Positions 46,104-55,012 of a DNA stretch of 64,000 bases are shown here, piece after piece. The translations under genes and the position numbers were made by a program. Location of the stretch: NCBI RefSeq assembly GCF_029919115.1, contig NZ_CP123990.1:2976001-3040000 (forward strand), read 5' to 3'. Numbering within the stretch: the first letter of the stretch is position 1; every line of letters starts with the position of its first letter. The notes under the pieces are model-generated. The model worked only from the letters and a program-made list of their open reading frames with translations. It was not told where the DNA came from and did no database searches. The stretch is from Variovorax paradoxus (GTDB lineage Bacteria > Pseudomonadota > Gammaproteobacteria > Burkholderiales > Burkholderiaceae_C).

Positions 46104-47137
46104 CGTGTGCTCCTTGCGTTGCTTGACAGGTAGACGGCTCCGGCCACGGCAGCAAGCGCACCAAGGCCGAGCCATAGGGCGCCCGCGGGCTGCGCCTTGT
46201 GCCGAAAGCCGCCATCGATGGCGCAGCCGCGCGAAGGCTCGAACAGGTTGCCGTCTGTGTGCCCGGCCGGTGCGGCTCGGCGCATGGCCACGGCGCCCGC
46301 CCACCCGAGCACGCGCGCCATGAGGTTGGGCGCGAGCGCATGCATCAGGATGCCCGGCCGTGCGGGTGCGCCGATGTAGGTCCGCGCTCGCGGCCGGGTG
46401 GCCAGCGCCACCAGCGCATTGGCCACGCGGCGCGGGTCGACGACCGGCGGAGGCGGCGCGACACGGTGCCCGCTGTAGTTCGCACCATGCGACATGCCGG
46501 GCGAATCCACAAACGTTGGAAACACCTCGCAGACGTGGATGCCCGGGCAATCCGAAAACTCCGCGCGCAGCGATTCCGAAAAGCCGCGAATGCCGAACTT
46601 GCTGGCGGTGTAGGCCGTGGCAAAGGGCGTGGCAACCCAGCCGCCCAACGAGATCATGTTGACCAGCGTGCCGCCGCCACGCGCGCGAAAGTGGGGAACG
46701 ATGGCGTACGCACCGTGCATGTGGCCGAGCAGGTTGGCCTCGACCACGCGCCTGTGCGACTCGAGCGGGGTGTCTTCGAACCGTCCCACCGCGCCGACGC
46801 CCACGTTGTTGATCCACATGTCCACGTGGCCGAAGTGATCGATGGCCGCCTGCGCAAGGGCGGACATTGCCGCGGGATCGGTCACGTCGGTAGCAACCAC
46901 CAGCGTGCGTGCACCAGCCTGCGCGCATTCATCGGCCACCGACTGCAACGCTTCGTGGTTGCGGGCAGCCAGCACGAGCGAGGCTCCCTGTGCGGCAAAC
47001 GCAAGGGCGGTGGCACGGCCGATGCCGCTGGAAGCCCCGGTGAGTACCACCACCTGGTGCAGCTTGCTCGGCGTGGCGTCGGCAGGCCCGGATGGGTGGC
47101 TCGAAGGCGAAGGTTTCGCTGCGGAGAGTGGGGACAC
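46100..47137 (-). CDS. Short-chain dehydrogenase/reductase with C-terminal membrane helix
   Basis: A 345-residue SDR. The cofactor motif TGASSGIGRA, the NNVG motif, the catalytic serine (NMISLGG) and YTASK are all present. After the Rossmann domain there is a C-terminal extension ending in a membrane helix (GALWLGLGALAAVAGAVYL), so it may be anchored to the inner membrane. I choose a GTG start at 47137, with GGAG six bases upstream; the frame is open to 47236 but that part crosses a shared upstream element. A small protein follows with a four-base overlap. Substrate unknown. Confidence 0.82.
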   Translation of the reverse strand: MSPLSAAKPSPSSHPSGPADATPSKLHQVVVLTGASSGIGRATALAFAAQGASLVLAARNHEALQSVADECAQAGARTLVVATDVTDPAAMSALAQAAIDHFGHVDMWINNVGVGAVGRFEDTPLESHRRVVEANLLGHMHGAYAIVPHFRARGGGTLVNMISLGGWVATPFATAYTASKFGIRGFSESLRAEFSDCPGIHVCEVFPTFVDSPGMSHGANYSGHRVAPPPPVVDPRRVANALVALATRPRARTYIGAPARPGILMHALAPNLMARVLGWAGAVAMRRAAPAGHTDGNLFEPSRGCAIDGGFRHKAQPAGALWLGLGALAAVAGAVYLSSNARSTR

Positions 47138-47198
47138 GGAAGGCTCCTGCGATCGGTGGTGAAGGCCCCACCTTTCGTCTTCTGGCTGGCGCCGTGCG

Positions 47199-47236
47199 CG
47201 CGAGGCTCGCGCATCCGTGCGTCGGACAATGCCCAC
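47199..47236 (-). promoter_or_regulatory. Dispersed upstream element, copy 2
   Basis: This copy matches 31211-31248 at 33 of 38 positions. It begins 62 bases upstream of the SDR start, and a further shared piece, TCGCAGGAGC, covers the ribosome-binding region of both genes. A shorter relative (GTCCGACGCA) lies at about 54970, upstream of the alpha/beta hydrolase start at 54915. Confidence 0.5.
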
Positions 47237-47275
47237 GGCGTTGCCTGGCGTTCGCCGTGAAAGCCTCCCGGCAGG

Positions 47276-49387
47276 TCAGGGTCGCGCGGCAAGCACCCGG
47301 GCCAGGGCGCGCGCGAGTTCGGCGCGGGAGTAGGGTTTGCGCAGCAGCTCCCAGCTTGGCGGCGCTTCACGGTCGGCGTCGAGCAACTCCGACGAGAAGC
47401 CCGACATCAGCAGAATCGCGAGTTGCGGAAACCTCTGCTGCGCCTCGGCGGCAAGCCGCGTTCCGCGCATGCCGGGACCCAATGCGATGTCGCTCAGCAG
47501 CACATCGAATCCGCCGGCATCCGAATCCATCTGCACAAGGGCCTGTTCGGCGTTTTCCGCCGTCACCACGCTGCAGCCAAGCGTGGTGAGAAACGTGTAG
47601 ACCACCTTGCGCACTTCGGCATCGTCTTCGACCAACATGACGCGCAGGCCCTCGAGCAGCGACTGTTCGCCGTCGTCGTCCGGCGCGGCGGGCGGCGCGG
47701 CATCGTACAACTGGGGAAGGTAGAGCGTCACGGTGGTGCCCGCGCCGGGGCGCGTGTCAATGGCAATGGCGCCCTTGGACTGCTTCACGAAGCCATAGAC
47801 CGTGCTCAGGCCAAGGCCGGTGCCCCGGCCGGCTTCCTTGGTGGTGAAGAAGGGCTCGAACGCGCGCTCCTTCACTTCCTCGGTCATTCCGGTGCCGCTG
47901 TCGGCTACAGAAATTGCAACAAAGCTGCCGTGCTCGCCGATGTCGCCGAGCTCGTTGAGCACCTCCTGGGGCATGGCGCCACAGGCTTCGGCGCCAAAGC
48001 GCAACGTGCCGCCCTCCGGCATGGCATCGCGCGCGTTGATGGCAATGTTCAACAGAGCCGATTCGAGCTGGCCCGGGTCGGCCAGCACGGCCGGGCAATC
48101 CGGCGCCGCGTCGATCACGATGCCGATGCGCTGGTCGAGCGTGCGCCGCAGCATGTCGGCCAGCGAATGCAGCATGGCATGCGTGTCCACGGCATTGGGC
48201 TGCAGCATCTGCCGGCGCGAAAACGCCAGCAGCTTGCCCGTGAGCTCGGCGCCGCGCCGCGAGGCCCGTGCCGCGGCCCCCACCAACTGCTGCGCATAGC
48301 CGTCCTGCGCAATGGCGGGCAGTTCTTCGAGCACTTGCAGGTTGCCCTGGATGACGGTGAGCAGGTTGTTGAAGTCGTGCGCAATGCCGCCCGTGAGCTG
48401 GCCGACGCTTTCGAGCCGCTGGGCGTGGCTGAGCGCCTCTTCGGTCTGCACCCGCTGCAGGCTGGTGGCCAGCAGGTTGGAGAGCGATTCCAGAAACCGC
48501 AACTCCTCGTCGCCGAAGCGCTTGGCCTGCCGCGAGTGCACCGTCAACACGCCGATGAAGCGCCCCCGGTCGTAGAAGGGCACGGCCAATGCGCTCACCA
48601 GGCCGGCATCGAGGTAGGCCTGCGGCACCGCAAAGCGACGCTCCTTGCCGTAGTCGGGCACCGCCACGGGCTGCGCTTCGGCATACACGAAGCCGGGCGG
48701 CGTGTTGGCGTGGCTCGCAATGCGCGCGCCAATTTCTTCGCCGGGCACCAGGCCCACGCCGCTTGCCACGCGGAAGTCGAGTCGGCTGCTTTCCAGCAGC
48801 AGCACCATGGCCACCTCCACCTCGAGCGCTTCCGCCGCGATGGTGGGCACGTGGTCGAGCATCACCTGCGGGTCGCGCGTGTCGACCGCCAGGCGGCCCA
48901 GCTGAGCAAGGTAGTCGCTGTAGCGCGCCCGCTGCAGCGCCTGCTTCACACGCGGGTAGGCGCCGATGTCGCGGATGGCGGCAACCACGAACGGCAAGCC
49001 ATGGCTTTGCAGCGGACTGAGCGCGATCTCCACCATCACCTCGCTACCGTCCTTGCGCTTGGCCACCAGTTCCATCTGCGTGCCCATGGGCCGCGCGCGC
49101 GGAGCCCGGCCATAGGCCTCGCGGTAGGCGGCGTGGCGCGGACGGATGCTGTCGGGCACCAGGGCGTCGACATTCAGCCCCACCAGTTCGCCCACCGCAT
49201 AGCCCAGCAGATTGGCTGCGGAAGGGTTGGCCAGCACGATGCCGCCGGCCTGGTCGACGAGCAGCAGCGCATCGGGATAGGCGATGAAGAGCGAGCGGAA
49301 GACGCTGCTCTCTTCGATGCCCGAAGGCAGCCCCTGCAAGGCGGCAATCGCCGGCTCGGCAGCCTTGGGCAAAGAAGAGTCGGCCAT
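47276..49387 (-). CDS. Hybrid sensor histidine kinase (PAS-GAF-HisKA-HATPase-REC)
   Basis: A 703-residue cytoplasmic hybrid kinase. A PAS domain covers about residues 30-140 ([23 protein letters not shown]), a GAF domain about 160-315, HisKA has [11 protein letters not shown] with His337, and the ATPase domain has the N box [14 protein letters not shown] and G box [18 protein letters not shown]-terminal receiver ([14 protein letters not shown], phospho-acceptor in [11 protein letters not shown]) follows. No membrane helix is seen, so the signal is internal. An OmpR-type regulator lies just upstream in the same direction, so the pair is an operon. Confidence 0.9.
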   Translation of the reverse strand: MADSSLPKAAEPAIAALQGLPSGIEESSVFRSLFIAYPDALLLVDQAGGIVLANPSAANLLGYAVGELVGLNVDALVPDSIRPRHAAYREAYGRAPRARPMGTQMELVAKRKDGSEVMVEIALSPLQSHGLPFVVAAIRDIGAYPRVKQALQRARYSDYLAQLGRLAVDTRDPQVMLDHVPTIAAEALEVEVAMVLLLESSRLDFRVASGVGLVPGEEIGARIASHANTPPGFVYAEAQPVAVPDYGKERRFAVPQAYLDAGLVSALAVPFYDRGRFIGVLTVHSRQAKRFGDEELRFLESLSNLLATSLQRVQTEEALSHAQRLESVGQLTGGIAHDFNNLLTVIQGNLQVLEELPAIAQDGYAQQLVGAAARASRRGAELTGKLLAFSRRQMLQPNAVDTHAMLHSLADMLRRTLDQRIGIVIDAAPDCPAVLADPGQLESALLNIAINARDAMPEGGTLRFGAEACGAMPQEVLNELGDIGEHGSFVAISVADSGTGMTEEVKERAFEPFFTTKEAGRGTGLGLSTVYGFVKQSKGAIAIDTRPGAGTTVTLYLPQLYDAAPPAAPDDDGEQSLLEGLRVMLVEDDAEVRKVVYTFLTTLGCSVVTAENAEQALVQMDSDAGGFDVLLSDIALGPGMRGTRLAAEAQQRFPQLAILLMSGFSSELLDADREAPPSWELLRKPYSRAELARALARVLAARP

Positions 49388-49396
49388 GCGCTCGGC

Positions 49397-50146
49397 TCAG
49401 CCTTGGTTCACCGGCGGAACCAGGATGTAGCCCGCGCCCCGCACCGACTTGATGATCTGCGGATCGTCCGGGTCGGCTTCGATCTTCTTGCGCAGCCGGC
49501 CGACCTGCACGTCGATGGTGCGGTCGAACGGAGCGGCTTCGCGCCCGCGCGTCTGCTCGAGCAGGAAGTCGCGCGACAGCACGCGGCCGGGGTGCCGGGC
49601 AAATGCGCGCAGCAGGTCGAACTCGCCGCCGGTAAGGGGCACGGCTTGCCCTTCTGGGTTGGCAAGGCTGCGCGCGGCAAGGTCGAGCTGCCAGCCTGCG
49701 AAGCGCAACCGATCCGGCGTGGCAACCGCGGCGGCCGGTGCCGGTGAGGCAGTTGCGGCAGGAACGGCATCGTCGGGCGCCAGCCGCCTGAGCACGGCCT
49801 TGACCCGTGCCACCAGTTCGCGCAGGTCGAAGGGCTTGGTCACGTAGTCGTCGGCGCCCACCTCCAGGCCGACGACCTTGTCCACCGCATCGCCGCGGCC
49901 GGTGACGATGACGAGCCCGCAGCGCCAGTTTTCGCGCATGCGGCGGGCAATGGAAAAGCCGTCTTCGCCGGGCAGGCCCAGGTCGAGCAGGACGAGGTCG
50001 GCCGGGTCGCTGCCCATCAGCTTCATGAGCGAGGCGCCGTTGTGCAGCTGGGTCACGCGAAAGCCGTGGCTTTGAAGATAGTTGGCCAGCAGCTGGGTGA
50101 TGTCGACTTCGTCGTCGAGGACCGCGATGTGAAAGGCGGATTTCAT
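49397..50146 (-). CDS. OmpR-family response regulator
   Basis: A 249-residue response regulator with a complete receiver (acidic pair Asp11-Asp12, phospho-acceptor Asp55 in LVLLDLGLPGEDG, conserved lysine in YVTKPFD) and an OmpR-type winged helix (LTGGEFDLLRAFARHPGRVLSR, then FDRTIDVQVGRLRKKIE and IKSVRGAGYILV). A long alanine/proline linker of about 25 residues joins them. It is co-directional with, and nine bases upstream of, the hybrid kinase gene, which is the likely partner. The start at 50146 gives the usual short N-terminus. Confidence 0.92.
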   Translation of the reverse strand: MKSAFHIAVLDDEVDITQLLANYLQSHGFRVTQLHNGASLMKLMGSDPADLVLLDLGLPGEDGFSIARRMRENWRCGLVIVTGRGDAVDKVVGLEVGADDYVTKPFDLRELVARVKAVLRRLAPDDAVPAATASPAPAAAVATPDRLRFAGWQLDLAARSLANPEGQAVPLTGGEFDLLRAFARHPGRVLSRDFLLEQTRGREAAPFDRTIDVQVGRLRKKIEADPDDPQIIKSVRGAGYILVPPVNQG

Positions 50147-50245
50147 TCGTGGAAAGCTCGCTTTTGCGGCGCGAGTGCCATGGCATTGTTGGGGGCCGCA
50201 CAAGCGTAGCACGCCCCGCCGCCAAGTGAACGGATCAGCGTGCGG

Positions 50246-50716
50246 TCACTCCGCCTCGACCGGGGCCAGCATGGTGCCGCGGCAGTTGGGCGAGCCGCAA
50301 TGGCAAGGGTATTTGGAGGCCGGCGAACCGTCGTCGGCGGTCAGGGAATAGTCGATGAACAGCTCGTCGCCCGCATCCACCGGCACGATGGTCTGGAACT
50401 TCAGCACCAGCTCGCCCGCGTCGTCGTACTCTTCGACGGCCTCGCAGTTGGGGTCGCAGGCATGATTGAGGTGGCGCGTGCCGTTGCCGCCCTTGCCGCC
50501 GTCGATGGTCTCGTGGTTGGAGAGGGTGAACAGGTAGGTGAGCTGGTCGTTCCACGCGCCGGCGGCGATTTCCTGCTGCGTGTAGCGGCGGCCTTCGTAG
50601 AGCCCGAGGAATGCGTAGGCGGGCAAGTCGCGCGTTGCAAAGGCGCCGAGCCCGTGCACTCCGCTGGGCCCGACGCGGATGAACGGCGTGGACGAGGTTT
50701 GCTTGCGGCGTTTCAT
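50246..50716 (-). CDS. SET-domain protein-lysine methyltransferase-like protein
   Basis: A 156-residue protein that is essentially one SET domain: GVHGLGAFATRDLPAYAFLGLYEG at the N-terminus, the NHxxxPN motif (LNHACDPNCEAV), and the ELFIDYSL motif with the catalytic tyrosine. A post-SET zinc motif (YPCHCGSPNCRG) completes it. SET proteins are uncommon in bacteria and are thought to methylate proteins. The ATG at 50716 is preferred; the frame is open to 50788. Neighbours are a response regulator and a LysR gene. Confidence 0.82.
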   Translation of the reverse strand: MKRRKQTSSTPFIRVGPSGVHGLGAFATRDLPAYAFLGLYEGRRYTQQEIAAGAWNDQLTYLFTLSNHETIDGGKGGNGTRHLNHACDPNCEAVEEYDDAGELVLKFQTIVPVDAGDELFIDYSLTADDGSPASKYPCHCGSPNCRGTMLAPVEAE

Positions 50717-50744
50717 GGGCCCAAGTGTGCACCAGCCACCTTGC

Positions 50745-51689
50745 TCATTGCTTGCGTTCTTCCTCGCGGTTTTTATCGTGTTCTTCATCGGCTTGGGCCT
50801 GGAACATGCGCGTGAAGTCGCAGCACTCCTGTGCCAGCATCACGATCGACGAGGTGAGCGCGCTGCGGTGCTCGCCCTTGTGCATGGCCACGTAGTGCAC
50901 CGCAGGCAGGGCGGGTGCCACGTCGATCACGGCGAGCATGCCGGCTGAAACGAGCGGGTCGAGGCACTGGCGCGGCAGGTAGCTCACGCCCAGGCCCGAC
51001 ACCGTGAGCCCGGTCAGCGCCACGAGGTTGCTCACCACGATGGTGTCGGACGGCTGCACGCCCTGGTCCTTCATCCAGGCGTCATAGGCGCGGCCCGTGC
51101 CCGAGTTGCTGCCTTGCACCAGCATGCGGTGCCGCGCGAGTTCGTGCAGCCGCACGGTGCCGGCGGCGGCCACCACGCCCGGCTTGCACATCCAGGCGCT
51201 CTGCACCTTGCCGATGGCCTTGCTCTGCATGCGCGAATCGGCAAACGTGTCGGGCACGATCACCAGGTCGAGTTCGTCCGACAGCAGCTTGTCGCGCAGC
51301 TGCAGGCTGTCGTCCACGTCGGGCTCGAGAATGACCTTGGGGTAGTGCTGCTGGATCAGCCCGACCAGCCGGGGCAGCCAGGTCATTGCGGTGAGCTCCG
51401 TCACGCCTATGCGCAGCCGCCGCTCCACCACGCCCGGCTTGCTGAACTGCTCGACGGCGGCATCGCGCTGTTCGAGCAGCCTGGACGCGAGAACGAACAT
51501 CTCTTCGCCTTTTTCGGTCAGCCGCGCGGTGCGCTGGGTGCGGTCGAAAAGCTCGGTGTCGAACAGCAGCTCGAGTTCATGCACCCGCTTGGACACGGCC
51601 GATTGCGAGGTGTGAAGCTGGTTGGCGGCTTGCGCAAAGCCGCCGAGCTTGGCGATCCAGTACAGGGCCTCGAGCTGCTTGAAGGTCAT
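50745..51689 (-). CDS. LysR-family regulator
   Basis: A 314-residue LysR-type regulator. The N-terminus MTFKQLEALYWIAKLGGFAQAANQLHTSQSAVSKR is typical of the family, and the effector domain is complete; the C-terminal tail is charged (EEHDKNREEERKQ). It is divergent from a binding-protein and PLP-enzyme pair, with 145 bases between the starts, so it probably controls them. A dyad with ATGAAT half-sites lies between. The GTG one codon upstream is an alternative start. Confidence 0.88.
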   Translation of the reverse strand: MTFKQLEALYWIAKLGGFAQAANQLHTSQSAVSKRVHELELLFDTELFDRTQRTARLTEKGEEMFVLASRLLEQRDAAVEQFSKPGVVERRLRIGVTELTAMTWLPRLVGLIQQHYPKVILEPDVDDSLQLRDKLLSDELDLVIVPDTFADSRMQSKAIGKVQSAWMCKPGVVAAAGTVRLHELARHRMLVQGSNSGTGRAYDAWMKDQGVQPSDTIVVSNLVALTGLTVSGLGVSYLPRQCLDPLVSAGMLAVIDVAPALPAVHYVAMHKGEHRSALTSSIVMLAQECCDFTRMFQAQADEEHDKNREEERKQ

Positions 51690-51712
51690 CACGATGCGCC
51701 GTGGCTCCTGAA

Positions 51713-51730
51713 ATGAATACTTTTATTCAT
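51713..51730. promoter_or_regulatory. Inverted repeat ATGAAT-N6-ATTCAT upstream of the LysR gene
   Basis: Six-base perfect arms flank a six-base spacer, in an AT-rich stretch 24-41 bases upstream of the LysR start and about 105 bases upstream of the binding-protein start. The size and place fit a LysR-type site. Confidence 0.45.
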
Positions 51731-51834
51731 GTAATTCAATCACAAAAAATCGCTTTTGGAAATTTGAACCCGAGCTGAAGATTCGCACCGTGCTGCTCCG
51801 TGTACTTCCTGCTTCATCTTCAAAGGAACATTCC

Positions 51835-52728
51835 ATGAACTTCAAACTGTCCCTCGTGCTTGGCGCCGGCATCGCGCTGGCCTGCGGTGCCGCGGCGGCG
51901 CAAGAAAGCCCGACGCTGCGCAAGATCAAGGAAAGCGGCACCGTGCAGATCGGCAGCCGCGACACGCAGATTCCGTTCTCCTACAAGACGGGTGCGGAAA
52001 GCGCGCCCATCGGCTTCACCAACGAAATCTGCCTGAAGGTGGTCGACGCCATCAAGGCCAAGCTGGGCATGCAGAAGATCGAGGTGCGCTACACGTTGCT
52101 CAATTCAACCAACCGTATTCCGCTGGTGCAGAACGGCACGGTCGACCTCGACTGCGCGACCACCACCAACACGGTGCAGCGCCAGCAGCAGGTCGACTTT
52201 GCGCCGAGCCACTTCGTCACCAACATCACCGCCGCGGTCAAGAAGAACTCGGGCATCAACTCGATTGCCGACCTGCAGGGCAAGAGCGTGGCCACCGTTG
52301 CCGGCAGCACCTCGATGCAGCTGCTGCGCGGCTTCCGCAAGACCGAGAACATCGAGGTGCAGGAGATCGCGGGCAAGGACACGGCCGACGCCTTCCTGCT
52401 GCTGGCGAGCGACCGCGCCGTGGCCTACGTGCTCGACGACGTGCAGCTCGCCGGCCTCATTGCCAACCAGCCCAATGCCTCCGACTACAAGCTGCTGAAG
52501 GACGTGCTGCGGCAAGAGCCCTACGGCATCATGATGCGCAAGGACGACCCCGAGTTCAAGGCCATCGTCGACCAGACGGTGACCGAGATGATGAAGTCGG
52601 GTGCCATCGACAAGCTCTACGCCAAGTGGTTCATGTCACCCATTCCGCCGCGCAACGTGAACCTCAATTTCCCGATGTCCGATGCGGTGCGCGAGGCCTA
52701 CAAGAACCCGAACAACAAGGGCGTTTGA
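51835..52728 (+). CDS. Periplasmic amino-acid-binding protein (GltI-like)
   Basis: A 297-residue solute-binding protein of the family that includes the glutamate/aspartate receptor GltI. A signal peptide (MNFKLSLVLGAGIALACGAAAA) is followed by KIKESGTVQIGSRDTQIPFSY, GFTNEICLKVVDAIK and NRIPLVQNGTVDLDCATTTNT, the ligand-contact region. No permease or ATPase genes are beside it. It is followed two bases later by a class V PLP enzyme, so the pair is co-transcribed. The ligand is probably an acidic amino acid or a relative. Confidence 0.88.
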   Translation: MNFKLSLVLGAGIALACGAAAAQESPTLRKIKESGTVQIGSRDTQIPFSYKTGAESAPIGFTNEICLKVVDAIKAKLGMQKIEVRYTLLNSTNRIPLVQNGTVDLDCATTTNTVQRQQQVDFAPSHFVTNITAAVKKNSGINSIADLQGKSVATVAGSTSMQLLRGFRKTENIEVQEIAGKDTADAFLLLASDRAVAYVLDDVQLAGLIANQPNASDYKLLKDVLRQEPYGIMMRKDDPEFKAIVDQTVTEMMKSGAIDKLYAKWFMSPIPPRNVNLNFPMSDAVREAYKNPNNKGV

Positions 52729-52730
52729 GG

Positions 52731-54047
52731 ATGCCGGCAACCACACACCACGCCAACGGGCTGGCGTTTCCCGAAGCGCTCATGCGCGCGGTGAAGCAGC
52801 GCTTTCTCAACGTCGACCACGACCACCATGGGCGCGAGCGCCTCTACTTCGACAACGCGGGCGGCTCGTTCCGGCTGAAGGCGGCGGTCGAGCGCTTCGC
52901 GCAGGTCGATGCCATTCCCGACAACGCGGAGCGCATTCACGCCGCGGCCGTCGAACTGCAGCAGATCCAGGCTCGCGGCACGGACGACCTGCGCACCATC
53001 TTCAACGCGCGCGGCGGCAGTGTGTATGCGTCGTTGACCGCGTCGGGCGCCATGTTCGACATGGTGCGCGCGGTGGCCGAGAACGTGCCGGGCACGAACA
53101 TGGTCACCACCGTGCTGGAGCATCCCTCGTCGTTCGACGCGATGAGCCTCTATGCGCAAAGGGCCGGCCGCGAGCTGCGGGTGGCCCGGAGCAACCCCGA
53201 GACCGGCGGCGTCGATGCCGACGAGATCGTGCGGCTGGTGGACAAGGAAACCTGCCTGCTCAACGTCATCTACGCATCGAACATCTCGGGCGCCAAGCTC
53301 GACCTGGAGCAGATCGTGCGACGCGCGAGGGAGATCAAGCCCGATCTCTACATCGTGGTGGACGCCGTGCAGCATGCGCCGCACGGGCTCATCGACCTGC
53401 AGAAGACGCCGGTGGACGGCATCAACATGGCACCGTACAAGTTCTTCGGTTGCCGGGGCTCGGGCTTGTCATGGGTGTCGGACCGCGCGGCGCTGCTGCC
53501 ACATCACAAGCTGGCAGGCAAGAAGCCCGACTTCTGGGACCTGGGCAGCTCGGCGCCGTGGCAGTTTGCGGTGGTCACCGAAATCGTCGACTACGTGTGC
53601 TGGCTCGGCGGCCATTTTTCGAATGCTGCCGAGCGGCGGGCGCTGTTCGAAGCCGGCATCGCGCACATCGAGTTGCACGAGCGGGCGCTGCTCGCGGCGC
53701 TGCTCGACGGCAGCGGCGACATCACGGGCCTGCGCAATATCGAAGGCGTGAAGGTCTTCCTCGATCACCCGGACCTGACGAAACGCGACCTCATCATCGG
53801 CATCGGCTTCGAGCACCTGGACTGCACGCAGGCCGTGGTCGAGTACGGCAAGCGAGGCGTAACGGTGTACGAGCGCGTGGCAAGCAGCATCTACTCCAAG
53901 CGCATGCTCGACTCGTTCGGGCTCGAAGGCACCGTGCGCGTCTCACCGCTGCACTGCAACTCGCTGGCCGACATGGAGAAGTTTCTCCACGTCACGCAGG
54001 AGATTGCCCTCAGCGCGAAAGGGCTGCGGACAGGAACCGCCGGATGA
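52731..54047 (+). CDS. Class V aminotransferase-fold PLP enzyme (cysteine desulfurase-like)
   Basis: A 438-residue PLP-dependent enzyme of the class V fold. The PLP-binding aspartate and lysine are visible: Asp211 in YIVVDAVQHAPHG and Lys237 in INMAPYKFFGC. It begins two bases after the binding protein's stop. Its reaction cannot be inferred; the pairing with an amino-acid receptor and a LysR regulator suggests catabolism of a particular amino acid. It is not the ureidoglycine aminotransferase PucG as far as I can tell. The ATG at 52731 is fixed by that spacing. Its 3' end overlaps the convergent hydrolase by 38 bases. Confidence 0.8.
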   Translation: MPATTHHANGLAFPEALMRAVKQRFLNVDHDHHGRERLYFDNAGGSFRLKAAVERFAQVDAIPDNAERIHAAAVELQQIQARGTDDLRTIFNARGGSVYASLTASGAMFDMVRAVAENVPGTNMVTTVLEHPSSFDAMSLYAQRAGRELRVARSNPETGGVDADEIVRLVDKETCLLNVIYASNISGAKLDLEQIVRRAREIKPDLYIVVDAVQHAPHGLIDLQKTPVDGINMAPYKFFGCRGSGLSWVSDRAALLPHHKLAGKKPDFWDLGSSAPWQFAVVTEIVDYVCWLGGHFSNAAERRALFEAGIAHIELHERALLAALLDGSGDITGLRNIEGVKVFLDHPDLTKRDLIIGIGFEHLDCTQAVVEYGKRGVTVYERVASSIYSKRMLDSFGLEGTVRVSPLHCNSLADMEKFLHVTQEIALSAKGLRTGTAG

Positions 54048-54915
54048 CCGGAACCACCTGCTCGAGGTGGGTCTCGAGCAGCCAGTGCCCGCCGTCGGTC
54101 AGCACCAGCTCGGCTTTCGGAATGTCGCGCAGGTAGGCACGCGCGGAAGCCTCGGGCATGTAGCCGTCGTTCGGTCCCCAGACGATGAGGGCGGGCGGCT
54201 GGTGTTCGCGCAGATAGGCCTGGTAGCGTGGAAACCACTCGAGATTCTGTTTCAGGCCTTCCATCAGCTTGCGCGAAACCTCCCGCCGCTGCGGCGTGTT
54301 CATCAGCGGCCAATGCAGCTTCCACAGGTCGGGCGGAATCTGCGCGGCCTGCGCTTCGGATACCTCGCCAACGAACTCCGCGCGAAAGCCGTCTTCGCTC
54401 ACCGCCTCTTCGAGCACCGCCCGGTTCTTGGCCGACGGGTCGCGCCAGAATTCCTGGATGGCCTTGTACTTGGGGCCGAGCGTGTCTTCGTAGATGTCGC
54501 CGTTCTGGATGATGAGCGCGGCCACGCGCTCAGGGCGCCGAATGCCCAGGCGCAGGCCGATTTGCGAACCGTAGTCGTGCAGGTACAGGCCGTATCTGCC
54601 GATCTCCAGTTTGTCGCAGAAGGCCTCGAGAAAGCCCGCATAGGCATCGAAGTCGAAAGCGAAGGTGTCGGCAGGCGGCGTATCGCTCAGGCCAAAGCCA
54701 GGATAGTCCGGCGCCACCAGCCGCCACTTGTCGGCCAGTGCGGGCATGAGCCGGCGGTACTGGAAAGACGAACACGGATAGCCGTGCGGAAGCAGCAGCA
54801 CCGGCGCATCGCGCGGTCCGGCTTCGCGGTAGAAGATCTGCATCCCGTCGACATCGATGAAGCGATGCGAGACCGCATGGACATCGGCGGGCATGGAGGA
54901 ACTGCGTTCGGTCAT
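54010..54915 (-). CDS. Alpha/beta hydrolase (haloalkane dehalogenase/epoxide hydrolase-like)
   Basis: A 301-residue alpha/beta hydrolase. The oxyanion segment HGYPCSSFQYR is near residue 44, the nucleophile is Asp114 in LHDYGSQIG rather than serine, and the charge relay is completed by Asp250 and His277 (DGGHWLLE). An aspartate nucleophile points to a dehalogenase or epoxide hydrolase chemistry. It converges on the PLP enzyme and overlaps its last 38 bases. A segment like the dispersed upstream element lies near 54970. Confidence 0.82.
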   Translation of the reverse strand: MTERSSSMPADVHAVSHRFIDVDGMQIFYREAGPRDAPVLLLPHGYPCSSFQYRRLMPALADKWRLVAPDYPGFGLSDTPPADTFAFDFDAYAGFLEAFCDKLEIGRYGLYLHDYGSQIGLRLGIRRPERVAALIIQNGDIYEDTLGPKYKAIQEFWRDPSAKNRAVLEEAVSEDGFRAEFVGEVSEAQAAQIPPDLWKLHWPLMNTPQRREVSRKLMEGLKQNLEWFPRYQAYLREHQPPALIVWGPNDGYMPEASARAYLRDIPKAELVLTDGGHWLLETHLEQVVPVIRRFLSAALSR

Positions 54916-55012
54916 CCCTCCATGCTGCGCCGCTAAGTGCCGACGGGTGTAGGTGGCCGCTGACGCGCTGCGTCGGACGGCCGCAACGCAGGCAGGCGGT
55001 CCGCTCGGAGGC

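Noticed and set aside
52731..54047. The class V PLP enzyme as ureidoglycine-glyoxylate aminotransferase (PucG)
   Set aside because: It would fit the purine theme, but the sequence is more like the cysteine-desulfurase group, it is on a different transcription unit, and no TGTATACA site precedes it.
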